This document shows positions 30,099 through 41,681 of a DNA stretch of 64,000 nt, piece after piece; positions within the stretch are counted from its first letter, which is position 1, and each line of letters opens with the position of its first letter. This stretch comes from Boesenbergia rotunda (lineage: Eukaryota; Streptophyta; Magnoliopsida; Zingiberales; Zingiberaceae). Made by a program: the position numbers and the translations under genes. The stretch is taken from NCBI GenBank assembly GCA_024364735.1, contig JAGFNQ010000968.1, positions 1 through 64,000 on the forward strand, read 5' to 3'. The notes beneath the pieces are model-generated. The model did not search any database, was not told the DNA's origin, and worked only from the letters and a program-made list of their open reading frames with translations.

Positions 30099-31609
30099 TA
30101 TTAGTGTAAAGAGCATCAGTCATGAACAATCAACCTCTAGTGTTTCGATGTTTGACAATATACTAAGGTCTAGTCAAAGTGATCAAGGGTTAAGCCAAAC
30201 AGGATCTGATGTTTGGTAGGGTAAACTCAGGTTTGATCAGTTTGACAATGGGTTAGCCAAACAGGACCTGATGTTTGGCAGTAACAATACACTACGGTAT
30301 AGTCAAAGTGATTAAGGATTAAACCAAACAGGACCTGATGTTTGACAGTAACAATACACTACGGTATAGTCAAATTGATTAAGGATTAAACCAAACAGGA
30401 CCTGATGTTTAGTAGGGTAAACCTAGGTTTGATTAGTTTAACAAAGGGGTAAGCAAAACATGATCTAATATTTGACAGAGTAAATAGAATCCAAGGTTGG
30501 CTAGTTTGACCAAGGGCTAAGCCTAACAGGACATGATGTTTGGCAGAGAGAAGTCTAGTCAGGATTAAGATGACTAACAAAGAAGTCATTATGAAGATGG
30601 AAGAATCTCTGGTGAGTGAAGAAGGGTCCTAGTGAGTGAAGCTAGGTGGAAGAAATCCTGATGAGTGTAGTTGGGTCCTAGTGAGTAAAGCTAGGTGGAA
30701 GAAATCCTGGTGAGTGAAGCTAGGTGGAAGAAATTCTGGTGAGTGAAGTTGGGTCCTAGTAAGTGAAGCTAGGTGGACGAAGTCCTGGTGAGTGAAGATG
30801 GGCAAGAAGTCTTAACCTGCAGGGTTGAGCACGAAGTCCTGGTCGAGGGTTGGACACCGAAGTCTTGGTTCGGGGGACTGAGCACGAAGTCCTGGTCGAG
30901 GATCGGGCAACGGAGTCTTTGCCAAGCGAGGACTACGAACAGAAGTAGAGACGGGTCGAGGTCGGACGTCTCGAGATCCGGGAGTCTCGGAGGCCGAGCA
31001 CGAAGTCTTGGTCCGGGGGACTGAGCAAAAGACTTAACTGAGCAGGGATCGCAGACAGAAGTGGAGATGGGTCGAGGTCGGATGTCTCGAGATCCGTGTG
31101 CTCGAAGGCTAAGCAAAAGTCCAATCGGAGGTCCCGGTTGACAAAAGATAATTTCTCCAGGGTGGAGTAGGTGAGGGCGCGTTCCCTAGGAAAGGGAACA
31201 GTAGGCGTCGGTTTCACCTAGGATTTCATGTGAAATTCAAAGTCAGAACCAATTAACTAAGGCTTAAGATTATTTGTTTTTTTTTGTGTGTTTTGTTGTC
31301 TTGAAGGTACCTGGAGTTGGAGGCAAGATAGGAGAGCAGAATACAAAACAAACAAGAAGCTGGGAAAAGGGTACCCAGGCGCCTAAAGTTTCTCAGGTGC
31401 CTAAGTGCTATCAGGCGCCTGGGAAGGGGTTTTATCCCCTACTCCAAGTTAGCTGTTATGGATCAGTTTTTGACCGCATGTGAGGCGCCTCATAAGCCTA
31501 TCATGCGCCCAAGAAGGTAGTATAAAAAGGGGTTCGACCCCTCACTTTAGAATACCAAGTTTTCAATCTGTCTACTCATTCTGTGCGAAGCAAAAGCGCT
31601 ACGACGAAG
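30099..31609 (+). repeat. Family II 3' LTR, left part
   Basis: Begins tattagtg (a mutated TGTTGGTG) after a purine tract, and continues at 34613. Contains six CCAAAC/GTTTGG hairpins (30190-30545), CCTAG/CTAGG hairpins with loop tgagtgaag (30625-30775), repeats with gggcac and gaagtcctgg (30790-31140), three AGGCGCCT palindromes at 18-bp period (31377, 31395, 31413) and TATAAAAA at 31521-31528. Split by the element at 31610-34612. Confidence 0.8.
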
Positions 31610-32328
31610 TGTTGGATCGGTGTCGTCGATAGAGGGGGGTGAATATCGACCGTAAAAACTATTTGGAAACTTCATAGAAAACTCATCTTTCGAATGTTCG
31701 TTCTGATCAGAGAGTTAGTAGCACAGCGAAAAACAAAAACAGAAAAATAAACGACAACACAGATTGCACAGGGGATTTTTTACTTTGTTCCCGACCCCCC
31801 AGGGTCAGTACATCCAAGGCCTAAGCACAGGAATGCCCGTCCACTAATGGTCTCCTTTCCAGACTTTTCGGAGGCGGAGAAACCCGTCTTACAGTGCAAG
31901 ATTTACAATCAAAAATAGTACGGAAAATAACTGCAGAATGTAAATTCAAACCAAATGAAAAAGGTCGAAGACTCGGCCGATCTAGATCTCCGAAGTGCCG
32001 CACACTTCCTCCCGGAGCCTCCTTGGTCGCAGAGCTTCGTCTTTAGCGCTTTGTCGTCACTCGGAAAGCTCAGAATGATATTTGGATTGTTTTATTGAGT
32101 TGAGGGGTCGAAGCCCCTTTTATAGGCTTGGTATAGGGCACCTGTGATTAATGAGGCTCCTCATATAGCTTGGTCAAACTCCATCCTCGCATCGAACTCG
32201 CAGCAGTGGATAAGGCTTTCATCCAGGGCGCCCTAGACATATAGGGCGCCTGGGAGCTCTCAGGCGCCTGTGTTAACAGGCTCCTGGGAGGTGGCTGCCA
32301 ATCCAGGGCGCCCTGTTGCTCTGGGGAT
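31610..32328 (-). repeat. Partial 3' LTR of the family II derivative
   Basis: Aligns with 33162-33880 of the other LTR, including TATA (plus strand cttttata at 32117-32124) and AGGCGCCT/GGGCGCCC palindromes (32225-32300). It breaks off after GCTCTGGG at about 32328, where gag-region DNA begins. Confidence 0.85.
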
Positions 32329-32341
32329 ATCCTCAGCATTA

Positions 32342-33054
32342 TCTTTATCCTAAGAGATATCATCAATATTTTCACGATTATTCTCAAAATTTTCATAATT
32401 AACTTCAGAATTATCATTGACATTTTCAAATTTAATTTCAGACTTATTAGTAAAATTATCAGATTTAATTTCAGGATTAACAGTAAAATTATCACAATTA
32501 ATTTCAGGAATATCCTTAAAATTATCAGATTTACTTTCAGAAATATTCTTAAAATTATCAGATTTAATTTTAGAAATATCAGTAAGATTAATTTTAGAAT
32601 TATCAATAAGATTAATTTTAGAATTAATTTCAGAATTAATTTTACCTGAATTAGTTTTAAAAATTATTGAATTAACATTAAGGATTAAACAGTTGATTTC
32701 TGATATTTTAACATTATCTATATTTTGTAATTGGGCATGCAGAATATTAACTTGACTATTCACAAAGTTTAACTTTTCAGAAAAATTATCTAAATTATCT
32801 ACATAGGATAGTGCAGGAATTTGAAAATTTTTCGGAACGTAAATTTTGCGTACCATTGTCGGACATTTATTCTTGTAGTGTCCGTACTTTTCGCATTTGA
32901 AGCATTGTACGTGACTCTTGTCCCTCCGGACTCTTGGTGCTGGTATTTCCTTAGCCGCCGGTGAAGAATGAATCTTACGAGTAGGACACTGATTTTTGTA
33001 GTGTCCTCTCTCCCTACACTTAAAACAAGTAATATAAAATTTAAAAATTGACAT
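32342..33054 (-). CDS. Two-zinc-knuckle protein of family II, intact ORF
   Basis: A 234-codon minus-strand ORF beginning at 33054, about 95 bp after the primer site, which is the normal gag position. Residues ~10-23 are a CCHC knuckle (CFKCRERGHYKNQC) and ~50-63 a second (CFKCEKYGHYKNKC), with basic linkers. The rest is Asn/Ser/Ile-rich low complexity with repeated KSDNF and EINS motifs. No capsid-like UBN2 domain precedes the knuckles, so it is not an ordinary gag. A second copy, with a stop and a frameshift, lies at 48133-49034. Likely binds element RNA; inference. The stop falls beside the deletion breakpoint, so the C-terminus may be truncated. Confidence 0.7.
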
Positions 33055-33146
33055 TTAAAATAAAATGTACCTGATTCACCCCTGGGCTCCCCCTCAACTC
33101 CTAGCGTCTTTGCTCCGTCGGCTGTTAGTCCGGTGAAGAGCGACCA

Positions 33147-33159
33147 GGCTCTGATACCA
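33147..33159 (-). other. Primer binding site of the family II derivative
   Basis: Minus strand TGGTATCAGAGCC, exact initiator-tRNA complement, two bases from the LTR edge at 33162. Sets the orientation. Confidence 0.9.
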
Positions 33160-33161
33160 CT

Positions 33162-34612
33162 TGTTGGATCGGTGTCGTCGATAGAGGGGGGGTGAATATC
33201 GATCGTAAAAACTTTACGGAAACTTCGTAGAAAACTCGTCTTTCGAATGTTCATTCTGATCACAGAGTTAGTAGCACAGTGGAAAATAAAAACGGAAAAA
33301 TAAACGACAACACAGATTGCACACGGGATTTTTTACTTGGTTCCCGACCCCCCATGGTCAGTACATCCAAGGCCTAAGCATGGGAACGCCCATCCACTAA
33401 TGGTCTCCTTTCTGGACTTTCTGGAGGGGGAGAAACCCGTCTTACAGTGCAAGATTTACAATAAAAAATAGTACGGAAAATAACTGCAAAATGTAAATTC
33501 AAACCAAATGAAAAAGGTCGAAGACTCGGCCGATATGGATCTCCAAAGTGTCGTGCACTTCCTCCCGGAGCCTCCTTGGTCGCAGAGTTTCATCTTTAGC
33601 GCTTTATTGTCACTCAGAAAGCTCAGAATGATATTTGGATTGTTTTATTGAGCTAAGGGGTCGAAGCCCCTTTTATAGGCTTGGTATAGGGCACCTGTGA
33701 TCAATGAGGCTCCTCATATAGCTTGGTCAAACTCCATCCTCGCGCCGAACTCGCAGCAGTGGATAAGGGTTTCATCCAGGGCGCCCTAGACATATAGGGC
33801 GCCTGGGAGCTCTCAGGCGCCTGTGTTAACAGGCGCCTGGGAGGTGGCTGCCAATCCAGGGCGCTCTGTTGCTCTGGGTCGCCTATTTCAATACAGGCAC
33901 CCTAGGGGTCTTCTTTCAGGTCACTTGTGTTCGTTTGCCTGCCTTGTTTCCAACTTTTAGGTACCTGCAATACAATCAAAGACAAGACAAATATGCAGAT
34001 AATCTTAATTTTAAGGACTTGGTTCTGACTTCGGATTTCTGTGAAACCCTAGGTCGAACCGACGCCTAAGTTCCCACCCCCGGGAACGCGCCTTCAACCT
34101 ACTCCTCTCAGGAGACGGTTCCACCCGGCCCATCCGGTTGGACTTTTACTTAGCCTTCGATACTCTCGGATTTCGAGACGTCCGAACCATGACCCATCTC
34201 TACTTATGTCCTTAGTCATCGCTCAGCTAAGTTGCTCAATCCCTCGGACCAAGACTTCGTACCCAGTCCACGACCAGGACTTATTGCCCAATTCCACGAA
34301 CTAGGACTTAGTGCCCAAACCTCGGTCAGGTCTTAGGTACCCAGCCCTCAGCCAGAACTTAGTGCCCAATTTCACAAACCAGGACTTAGTGCCCAACTCT
34401 CGGTCAGGTCTTAGGTGCCCAGCCCTCGGCCAGGACTTAGTGCCCAATTCTTCGAACCAGGACTTAGTGCCTAGGTTAACTAGGACTTTGGTTCACTTTG
34501 GTACTCTTTTCTTGACTCACCCTTCCCTTATTTAATGTATCACTGACTTAAGCATATTGTCAAACATTGAAACACTTAGAGGAGGACATCACTGATGCAT
34601 CTTGCACCAATA
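33162..34612 (-). repeat. 5' LTR of the family II derivative (1,451 bp)
   Basis: Plus strand TGTTGGATCGG..CTTGCACCAATA, the last bases a mutated CCAACA. TATA box as cttttata at 33670-33677, palindromes at 33777-33900, diverged AGTCCTGG/GGGCAC repeats at 34240-34480. Confidence 0.88.
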
Positions 34613-35002
34613 CGAAGCTCTGCTACCAAGGAGGCTCCAGGAAGAAGTGCGCGGCGATTCGAACTTCCAGAGTTGGCCGAGACTTTTCATTTAGTTTGCA
34701 CATTACAAGGTTGTATTTATTTATCATTTATTTGATTGTATTTAAACTGTAAGATGGGTTTCTCCGCCTCCGAAAATTTTGAAAAGGAGACCACTAGTGC
34801 ACTCACACTGAGTACTTGGGTCATGGACGTACTGACCATGGGGGGTTGGGAACCAAGTAAATCCCACGAGTTATTCTTGCTCTATTTGTGTTTATTTTAT
34901 ATTCCGCTGCTAACACTCTGATAGCAAGAACGAACGACAAAGTTCCGCAATAATGTTCGAGTCGATATTCACCCCCTTCTATTGACTGACATTGATCCCA
35001 CA
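34613..35002 (+). repeat. Family II 3' LTR, right part
   Basis: Resumes at the duplicated CGAAG with the R/U5 region found in other family II LTRs (a GGAGGCTCCAGGA-type segment, TGGGTTTCTCCGCC, then the C-rich end motif near 34970). Ends with cccaca at 35002. Confidence 0.8.
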
Positions 35003-35600
35003 TAACCTCTCACAAATCCTCTTTCTCTTTACAAGATGAAAGCTAGGGTTTAGGAGGAAGAGAGAAGACTCGGAGCTTGAGCACTTGAACACTTGAGCAA
35101 GGATTTCACAATAGAAAATAGATCAGTCGACTGCTACATACTGTTCGACCTTACAGAAAGATCAGTCGTCTGGTTCCCTTACCAGTCGACTGCTACAGTG
35201 TACTCTCAACAGTGTTAGTCGACTGATTCCCTTGCCAGTCGACTACCCTGCTTACAAGCTCACTCTCGACTTCTCCGGAGTCCATCCTTCGTGTATGTCT
35301 TGAAGTCCACTTCCTCGGCTTGCCCCTTGAAGTTCTCTTCTTTCGGCTCTCGTCCCTTGGATGCGCACACAAGCTCGTGGATCGTCTCCATACCATCCTT
35401 CGTGTATGCCTTTGAAATCCTCTTCCTTCGGCTCTCGTCCCTCGGATGCTTCACTCCATTATTCCTCATGTGTGGTTCACCAAGTCCTGCAAGACTTAAA
35501 CACACACATCAAACCAACATGAAAACCTAACTTAATCATATTGACACACACATCAAAACCCATGATCTACCCGATCAAACTTGGGTCGATTGCACCAACA
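35003..35600 (-). repeat. Family III LTR fragment
   Basis: Matches the right portion of family III LTRs (for example 36340-37110), with CAGTCGACTG-type palindromes around 35120-35250, and ends TTGCACCAACA at 35600. The left end is replaced by the family II LTR. It interrupts family IV gag, which resumes at 35601. Confidence 0.8.
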
Positions 35601-36081
35601 AGCATTTAGTGCGAATCGTTGAGCGTCGCGACTTGACACCTTTTCTCCGAGATTCTCAAGGATCGTGATTTGCTCTTTTACCTTGGCGTGCAGTTGAGCA
35701 ATTGACTATTCGTCTTCTATTCGAAGGTTGGTAAGCTGTCTTCGTAGGATGTCTCATCGTGCCAGTTTCGCCTCCGAGGTGCCTTCGTGTAATTCCAGAA
35801 ACTTTTCTCAAAGTTCGTTTGCTGAGTCGTACTTTCTGATTCGATTGACATCTTGTTCGGGGAGGATGGTCAGTAGATGGAATTCTGCCTTTCCGTTTGC
35901 TATTGCGTCAGCTTGCTCCTTTTTGTTCCAGGAGTCGGGTTCCTTGATTTTTTCTTCGTTATCTTTCGGAGTTGAAAAATTATTTTTCATTATTAGTAAT
36001 AATTCGTAATCAGTAATAAAATATACCTTCATTTTCTTTTCCATGTTGCGAGCTCCCCCTCAAACTTCGACGGGTAGATCA
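35601..36081 (-). pseudogene. Family IV copia gag, 5' part
   Basis: Minus strand, from the target-site copy at 36077-36081 leftward. It starts mid-codon 6, because the first codons lie at 42715-42732 across the family III insertion. Typical UBN2 gag: LLIMKNNFSTP, AEFHLLTILPEQDVNRI, then after a stop near 35807 a segment that ends at the family III LTR fragment. It is the sole coding remnant of this old element. Similar in style to family III gag. Confidence 0.78.
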
Positions 36082-37110
36082 TGTTGGTACCGATGGACCG
36101 GCTAGCGGAGGGGGGGGGTGAATAACTTGGTCACCCGAATTCGATCTCTTCCTATAATTGTTAGCGCAAGCGGAAATTCAATCTATCAATTATAATAATG
36201 CCAACACTTTACCGTTTACGGGGTTTGGAGATTACTTGCTCCTACTCCACGGCGTGTCCTTGAGGTGGACAAACCCTTGATCCTTTGGTGGATCACTCTC
36301 CAACAATCTACGGCTAATTCTTTCTCATTCTCAGCGGAGAACAACCTCTCACAAATCCTCTTCTTCCTTACAAGATGAGAGCTAGGGTTTAGGAGGAAGA
36401 GAGAAGACTTGGAGCTTGAACACTTGAATACTTGAGCAAGGATTTCACAATGAAAAGTTAACCTTTCTCAAGTCTCAAGCTCCTCTTTAAATAGAGGAGA
36501 GAGCTGTTAAGAAAATAGCTCAGTCTCGACACTAGTCGATTGCCCCCAGGGCCAGTCGACTGGTATTCTACCAACGGCTAGTCTAACAGCAAGATTTCGA
36601 ATAGACCAATCGACTGCTACATGTTGTTCGACTTTACAGAAAGATCAGTCATCTGGTTCCCTTACCAGTTGACTGTTACAGTGTACTCTCAACAGTGTCA
36701 GTCGACTGATTCCCTTGCCAGTCGACTGCCCTGCTTACAAGCTTACTCTCGACTTCTCCGGAGTCCATCCTTCGCGTATGCCTTGAAGTCCACTTCCTCG
36801 GGTTGCCCCTTGAAGTTCTCTTCCTTCAGCTCTGGTCCCTCAGATGTGCACACAAGCCCGTGGCTCATCTCCATGCCATCCTTCGTGTATACCTTTGAAG
36901 TCTACTTCCTTGTCTTTCCCTTTGAAGTTCTCTTCCTTCGACTCTCGTCCCTCGGATGGTTCACTCCATTATTCTTCATGTGTGGTTCACCAGGTCCTGC
37001 AAGACTTAAACACACACATCAAACCAACATGAAAACCTAACTTAATCATATTAACACACACATCGAAACCTATGATCTACCTGATCAAACTTGGGTCGAT
37101 TACATCAACA
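36082..37110 (-). repeat. 3' LTR of family III element 1 (1,029 bp)
   Basis: Plus strand TGTTGGTACC..ACATCAACA. It has CAGTCGACTG-type palindromes at 36530-36730 and the inverted repeat CTCCTCT/AGAGGAG around a TTAAAT core near 36482-36503. The reverse complement of the tract just right of it (37111-37128) is the polypurine tract CATCAAAAAGGAGGAGAT. Confidence 0.9.
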
Positions 37111-37489
37111 ATCTCCTCCTTTTTGATGTGTGGCAATATGTTTAAGTTAGCCCCAAAGATAGCAATTGAAAATTAGAGGCATAGCATACTAAGAAGCATA
37201 AACATGCATCATGCCCCTTAACTTATGCCTTATCACATGACTTTTAATTTTTGTATAAACATGAGGAGATAAGTTAGATTCTAACTTAAACTCTTTAATT
37301 CTCCCCCTTTGACACCATCAAAAAGATTGTACCAATCAATATTAACTTATGGCATCAAAGAAGGACAAAGTTTCACATTATGAAAATACACAGAAATCAA
37401 AAAATTTAGGTACCAGTCGACTGAATCAGTTACCAGTTGACTGGTCTCATCAAAATTGCTCTTTCTTCCAAGAAACAGTAAGATTAGTC
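37111..37489 (-). other. Polypurine tract and 3' noncoding region of family III element 1
   Basis: The polypurine tract is at the left end. A palindrome pair (CAGTCGACTG/CAGTTGACTG, 20-bp apart) lies at about 37413-37442. No ORF. Continues right of the solo LTR at 39332. Confidence 0.75.
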
Positions 37490-39331
37490 TGTTAGGATGT
37501 ATACTAAAAGCCTTGCCTTTTCTGTATGGTCATCCACATTTTGAAAGAGAATCACAACAACACAGATGCATATTTATATTAGTATATTCTTAAAAGTCCA
37601 ATACTTTGCATTGTAAATAACATGGTGTATGGTGACACACAGAAGATCATGTTATCAGTCCCTTGCATAGTATAAGAAGAGGCTCACAGCCGAGATGGAG
37701 TTGGACAAACCATCGGAATGGTTGTAGTATAATTAGGTGTGGTTTGTCTTGACCATAGAATTACACTAGTGTGCTTTGTGTGCATTGAGTAGGACCAAAA
37801 CCAGAGGTCATCCAATTTGTACTCACTTAATAATTAGATTGGACCTCGGATTATTATAGAGTACAATCCCTAAATCCTGATATAATAACGGGTACATATA
37901 GTTAATATTTATTTCTTTGATTTACCAATGGGCGAGATTTATTCTGCTAAATCGATAGGTCCGGTAAGTTGGGAAATATTATTAATTATATGGTGTGCCA
38001 TTGATTATTGACGGAATCCTTGTCCTGGTGAGTCGGGATGATGATGCCCTCTTGATGAGCTCATAAGGTTCATCATGTTAAACTCTGCAGGTGGATTTGA
38101 TCCGACATGATGATAAGGTTGAGTGGTACTAGTCAAGGAGCTAGATATTGATTAATTAAAATTGTCAATAATTTAAATTAATCGATGGACATTTAATATC
38201 TTAAACACGGGGGAATGGATGTGCTCATAATAGGTGGAGCCCATATGAAAATATGGGGGTTGGTGAGGAAGTTCAATGGAGATCCTTTAGTGGAATGAAT
38301 CTTCATTAATGGATTGGTTTTAGATCCATTAGTGCGCCAAGACCCAACTCCTCCTCTTGGTCCCTACCTTAGCCCTATATATACCCCATAAGATCAAGAA
38401 ACCAAGGTTTAATCCAAGAGATCACCATATCATAGGCTTTTCTCTCTTCTCTCTCTTCTCTCTCTTTTCTCTCTCCTAGGGCGCTGGCAACAAGAGGGAG
38501 TACCTCTCCTTCTTGTTTTTCTTTCTCCCTTCTTCTTCACCTTGAGTGCTCAGTGACCACATATACAAGGAGAGGGTTGATCCTCCTTGGGTGGCTCGGC
38601 AAGAACTGGGAGAAAGGAGGCTTGCTGGAGGAGGAGAAGTGATCTTCTCCTTGAGTTCCGGCGGAGGTGCAAGTGAGGAGGAAAGAGAGAAGTTCCGGCC
38701 GGTTGGGTTGAGAAGGAGGCTTCTTCTCTCCTTTATCATCTTCATCATCTTCCTCTCTGGTCCCTACTTGTGGCCGACGGGCTTGGGAAGCCCTTGGTGG
38801 CCAGCGGCGCAAGCAAGTGGGAGAGGAGGGTCGGCAGTTGCAAACCCTAGAAGTAGGGTTTTGCTAGGCGAGGAAAAGAGATCTTTTGGAGTGCTTTGGT
38901 GATCCCGGTTCATGGTAGCTTGTCGCCCACACGACGTCTGGGAGGGGAGGGACATAAGGTAGAAGGCTACGAGGTAAAGGAAGGTATAATTCTCTTCCTT
39001 AGCTCCTTTGATTTTGCCTCGTCATTTCATGTGTGTTAATTAATTATTTTGGTTTTGAATCATGGTTAATAATTAATTAATTGGACCCTGATAATAAACA
39101 CAAAAACCAACAATCCACTCGTTATCTTTTCCGCGGTCGAACGGTTAGATAAATTACAAGGCTCGATCTTTGAGATTGGCCAAGTTGTAATTTGAATCGT
39201 TTGATACGATGACGAGATGGTCATTGGGAGACGGGTCTCCATTCGGATTAATTTTTAATCCATAGACATGGAGAGGTCTCTCAAGGACAACCAAGTATTC
39301 ACTTAGGAAACCCCCCAAGTCATACCCAACA
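37490..39331 (+). repeat. Solo LTR (about 1.84 kb) inserted in family III element 1
   Basis: TGTTAGG..CCCAACA ends. Flanking tagtc (37485-37489) and cagtc (39332-39336) match at four of five bases. A TATA-like CTATATATACC is near 38387, followed by a CT-rich run. No internal coding region or second LTR is present, so recombination to a solo LTR is the simplest reading. The start resembles common plant copia LTRs. Opposite-strand ORFs at 38476-38955 are not credible genes. Confidence 0.7.
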
Positions 39332-40087
39332 CAGTCGACTGACCCTTGGTACTAGTCGATTGATATATTTTTTATTCGAATTTCAGCCTTTTGAGTTGAA
39401 TTTCAGAAATGCATAAAAAATTTCAAAAACTTCGAAAAATTATGAAATTTTACAAACATATTTTTTATGATGTTTTCTAACAGAAAAAAATATATTTTCA
39501 TGAAAAATCCAAATATGTTTAACTTTTTGACCAAAACTCAAAAACTTTGAAAAACCTTCAATTTTGTATCAATATCAAGTCTTAGTTTTGAACCCTTGTG
39601 TTCTTCAAATGTATGCCATAGCAAATAAAACACAAAATTGTTTTTAAAATATTTGAAATGTCCAACTATGACCTATGGGCAAGATGTCCATTAATTAAAC
39701 ATTTTCTTTCCCTATAGTTGGTATATTATCACTAAAGTGATACAATTCATAATCACCAAAATGTCATAAGCACATGTGAATTATGAGTATCATCCTAACA
39801 TCTCATATGCATAAATAAACACATAAATCAAGTCATTATGAGATGCTCTAAAAGTAATCCCTATTTAGCCCATTTTATCATGAATTTCTATTTGGGCTAA
39901 GTACTCCTCCTTAAGGTCTCAAGTCAACCAATTTTCAAAAATTTAAAATTTTAACAAACATGGTTGACTAACCCTAAATCATCTAACCTTTGAGAATTGA
40001 CTTTGGTACCCAATATAAATGTTTTCTAATTGGGTTGACCAAGTACTCCTTAGGGATCCACTTTCTATCTAGGGTTGTTGTCTTAGA
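39332..40087 (-). other. 3' noncoding region of family III element 1
   Basis: AT-rich, no ORF. Homologous to 45920-46445 and 53452-53797 of the second family III element. Confidence 0.75.
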
Positions 40088-41619
40088 TTATCCCCTAGCA
40101 AGTATGCAATTATAAGATTTTCCATTGCTAGATTTTCCAAAACCTAATCCCTCTTTCTTGAAACTTGCCCGTTGGCTCTCAATGATCATGTCTAGGGGTT
40201 TTGAGCCAATTTCAAATTTTCTAAGGGCTTTAGTAAGATTATCTACCTTTTCCCTTAATTCCTTATTTTCTTGTTCTAAGCATGAATCATTTAAACTAAG
40301 AGAGGAAGCATGCATATCATCCTTGATTGCCATGGATTCTAATTTTCATTTAGCATGCAAACTTCATTTTTCAAGTATTTGATTATCTTCCTAGCTTTAA
40401 ACAAGTCATCATTTGTGCTAGTAATTATTTTAACTAAAGTGGTAGTGGATAGATTATATACCTCACTTACCGAGATGTTCGAATCCGAAGTTGAGCCTCC
40501 CCCTTCACTTGAGCTCCCTTTATCTTCACTTGAGCTCTTCCTTTCTTCAATTTCGGATGATGTGGATGTTATATCTTCAATTCCCATTAAAGCAAAATGA
40601 GACACATGATGCTCCTCCTCTTCCGATCAAAATGACTCATCCCATGTTGCTTTTAGATTTTGGACCTTCTTCCCCTTTTCTTTTGTTTTCTTTTTTTCTT
40701 CTTTCTTCTTTCCTTCTTATTTCTTCAAAAGTGGATACTCATCTCTCATATATCCTTCTCCTTGACAATTGGAACATATGATCTTCCTTGTTCTACTCTT
40801 GCTCCTTGAACTTTTCCTACCATAAGATTTGTTAGTAGAAAAATGTTTAAATTCTTTTCTTATTTTTGTTACCATGTAAGCTTCCGCATCACTATCCATG
40901 GATGCACTTGATTCTTCCGAGTCGGATGAGGAAGCCTTCTTTTTACCTTTTCCCTTGTTTTCCACAAGGGCTACTCTTGATTTGTAGACTTCTTTAATTG
41001 CTCCTTCAACCCGAGTTTCATGGAGCTCCATGGTTGAGAAGAATGCCTCTAGAGAAGTTTTCTCTAGATCCTTGGATATGTACTATGAGTCCACCATTGA
41101 GCTCCAATTTGATGTTCTTGGGAAGGTATTGATGGCTTTCATCAATATGTCTCGGTTGGAGAGTTGCTCACCTACACTTGTTAGTCCATTAAGAATTTCT
41201 TTAATTTTAGCATATAAATTAGATACATTCTCCCCTTTGTCAAGTTTGATATTGTTGAGTTGAGATCGGAGAAGGTCTCTCTTTGCCAACTTTGCTTCTG
41301 ATGTGCCCTCATGAAGCTTTACTATCTTATCCGATAAGTCCTTGACACTTGAGTAGCTCTCAATCCTTGTTACCTCTTGTTGGGGAAGCACACTTAGTAG
41401 ATGGTGCAAATCGTTTGAATTTGCTAGATAGTCATCTCTTTGCTTCTTGCTCCATATTATCTTTTCAAGTAGCTTGTTCTCTTGATCCCTAGGCACTTTA
41501 AAACTGTTTTCCATAATCAACATAATATCAAAATTGGTATTGAAGAATACCTCCATCCTCTTTTTCCACCAAACAAATTCTCCTTCGAATTTTGGCGGTT
41601 GGATGTGTGAGCTGACCAT
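40088..41619 (-). pseudogene. Family III gag (element 1)
   Basis: Starts at the ATG at 41619, about 50 bases after the primer site. Capsid-type core (FEGEFVWWKKRMEVFF, LHEGTSEAKLAKRDLL, LSNRDILMKAINTFP), TAG at 41080-41082, then in the same frame a basic region and a decayed knuckle. That knuckle reads CSNCQGEGYMRDEY, so the zinc-binding His and last Cys have both become Tyr. After a stop come an acidic Ser/Glu-rich part (40339-40605) and a coiled coil with an SKPLDMIIESQ segment (40088-40333), the usual SIRE gag C-terminus. No pol follows. Broken by at least three stops or shifts. Confidence 0.85.
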
Positions 41620-41667
41620 TTTGATGAATATGCTCTTCTTGGCGGTTTGTCTGTTGAAGGCAACCTC

Positions 41668-41679
41668 GCTCTGATACCA
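41668..41679 (-). other. Primer binding site of family III element 1
   Basis: Minus strand TGGTATCAGAGC, exact initiator-tRNA complement, two bases from the LTR edge. Confidence 0.9.
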
Positions 41680-41681
41680 CT

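Larger units (their letters stand above)
31610..34612 (-). mobile_element. Family II deletion derivative, TSD CGAAG
   Basis: Minus strand. The 5' LTR at 33162-34612 is followed by primer site, leader, a zinc-knuckle ORF, then directly the remainder of the 3' LTR (31610 to about 32328). Pol, the 3' noncoding region and the upstream part of the 3' LTR are missing by one internal deletion. A perfect 5-bp duplication CGAAG (31605-31609 and 34613-34617) flanks it, so it inserted as a unit and was deleted later or was already short. It sits inside an LTR of its own family. Confidence 0.88.

Noticed and set aside
30769..31217. Ser/Thr/Arg/Asp-rich minus-strand ORFs in the family II LTR (also 46622-47032 and 52044-52400)
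   Set aside because: Antisense to gggcac/cctgg repeats and differing between copies by indels; no selection on the frame visible.
32148..32606. Very hydrophobic 152-codon minus-strand ORF
   Set aside because: Alternative frame of the Asn-rich low-complexity part of the knuckle protein; Ile/Leu richness is a codon-shift effect, not a membrane protein.
38476..38955. Opposing ORFs inside the solo LTR
   Set aside because: Both strands open over the same bases in a CT/GA-rich LTR segment; no family resemblance.
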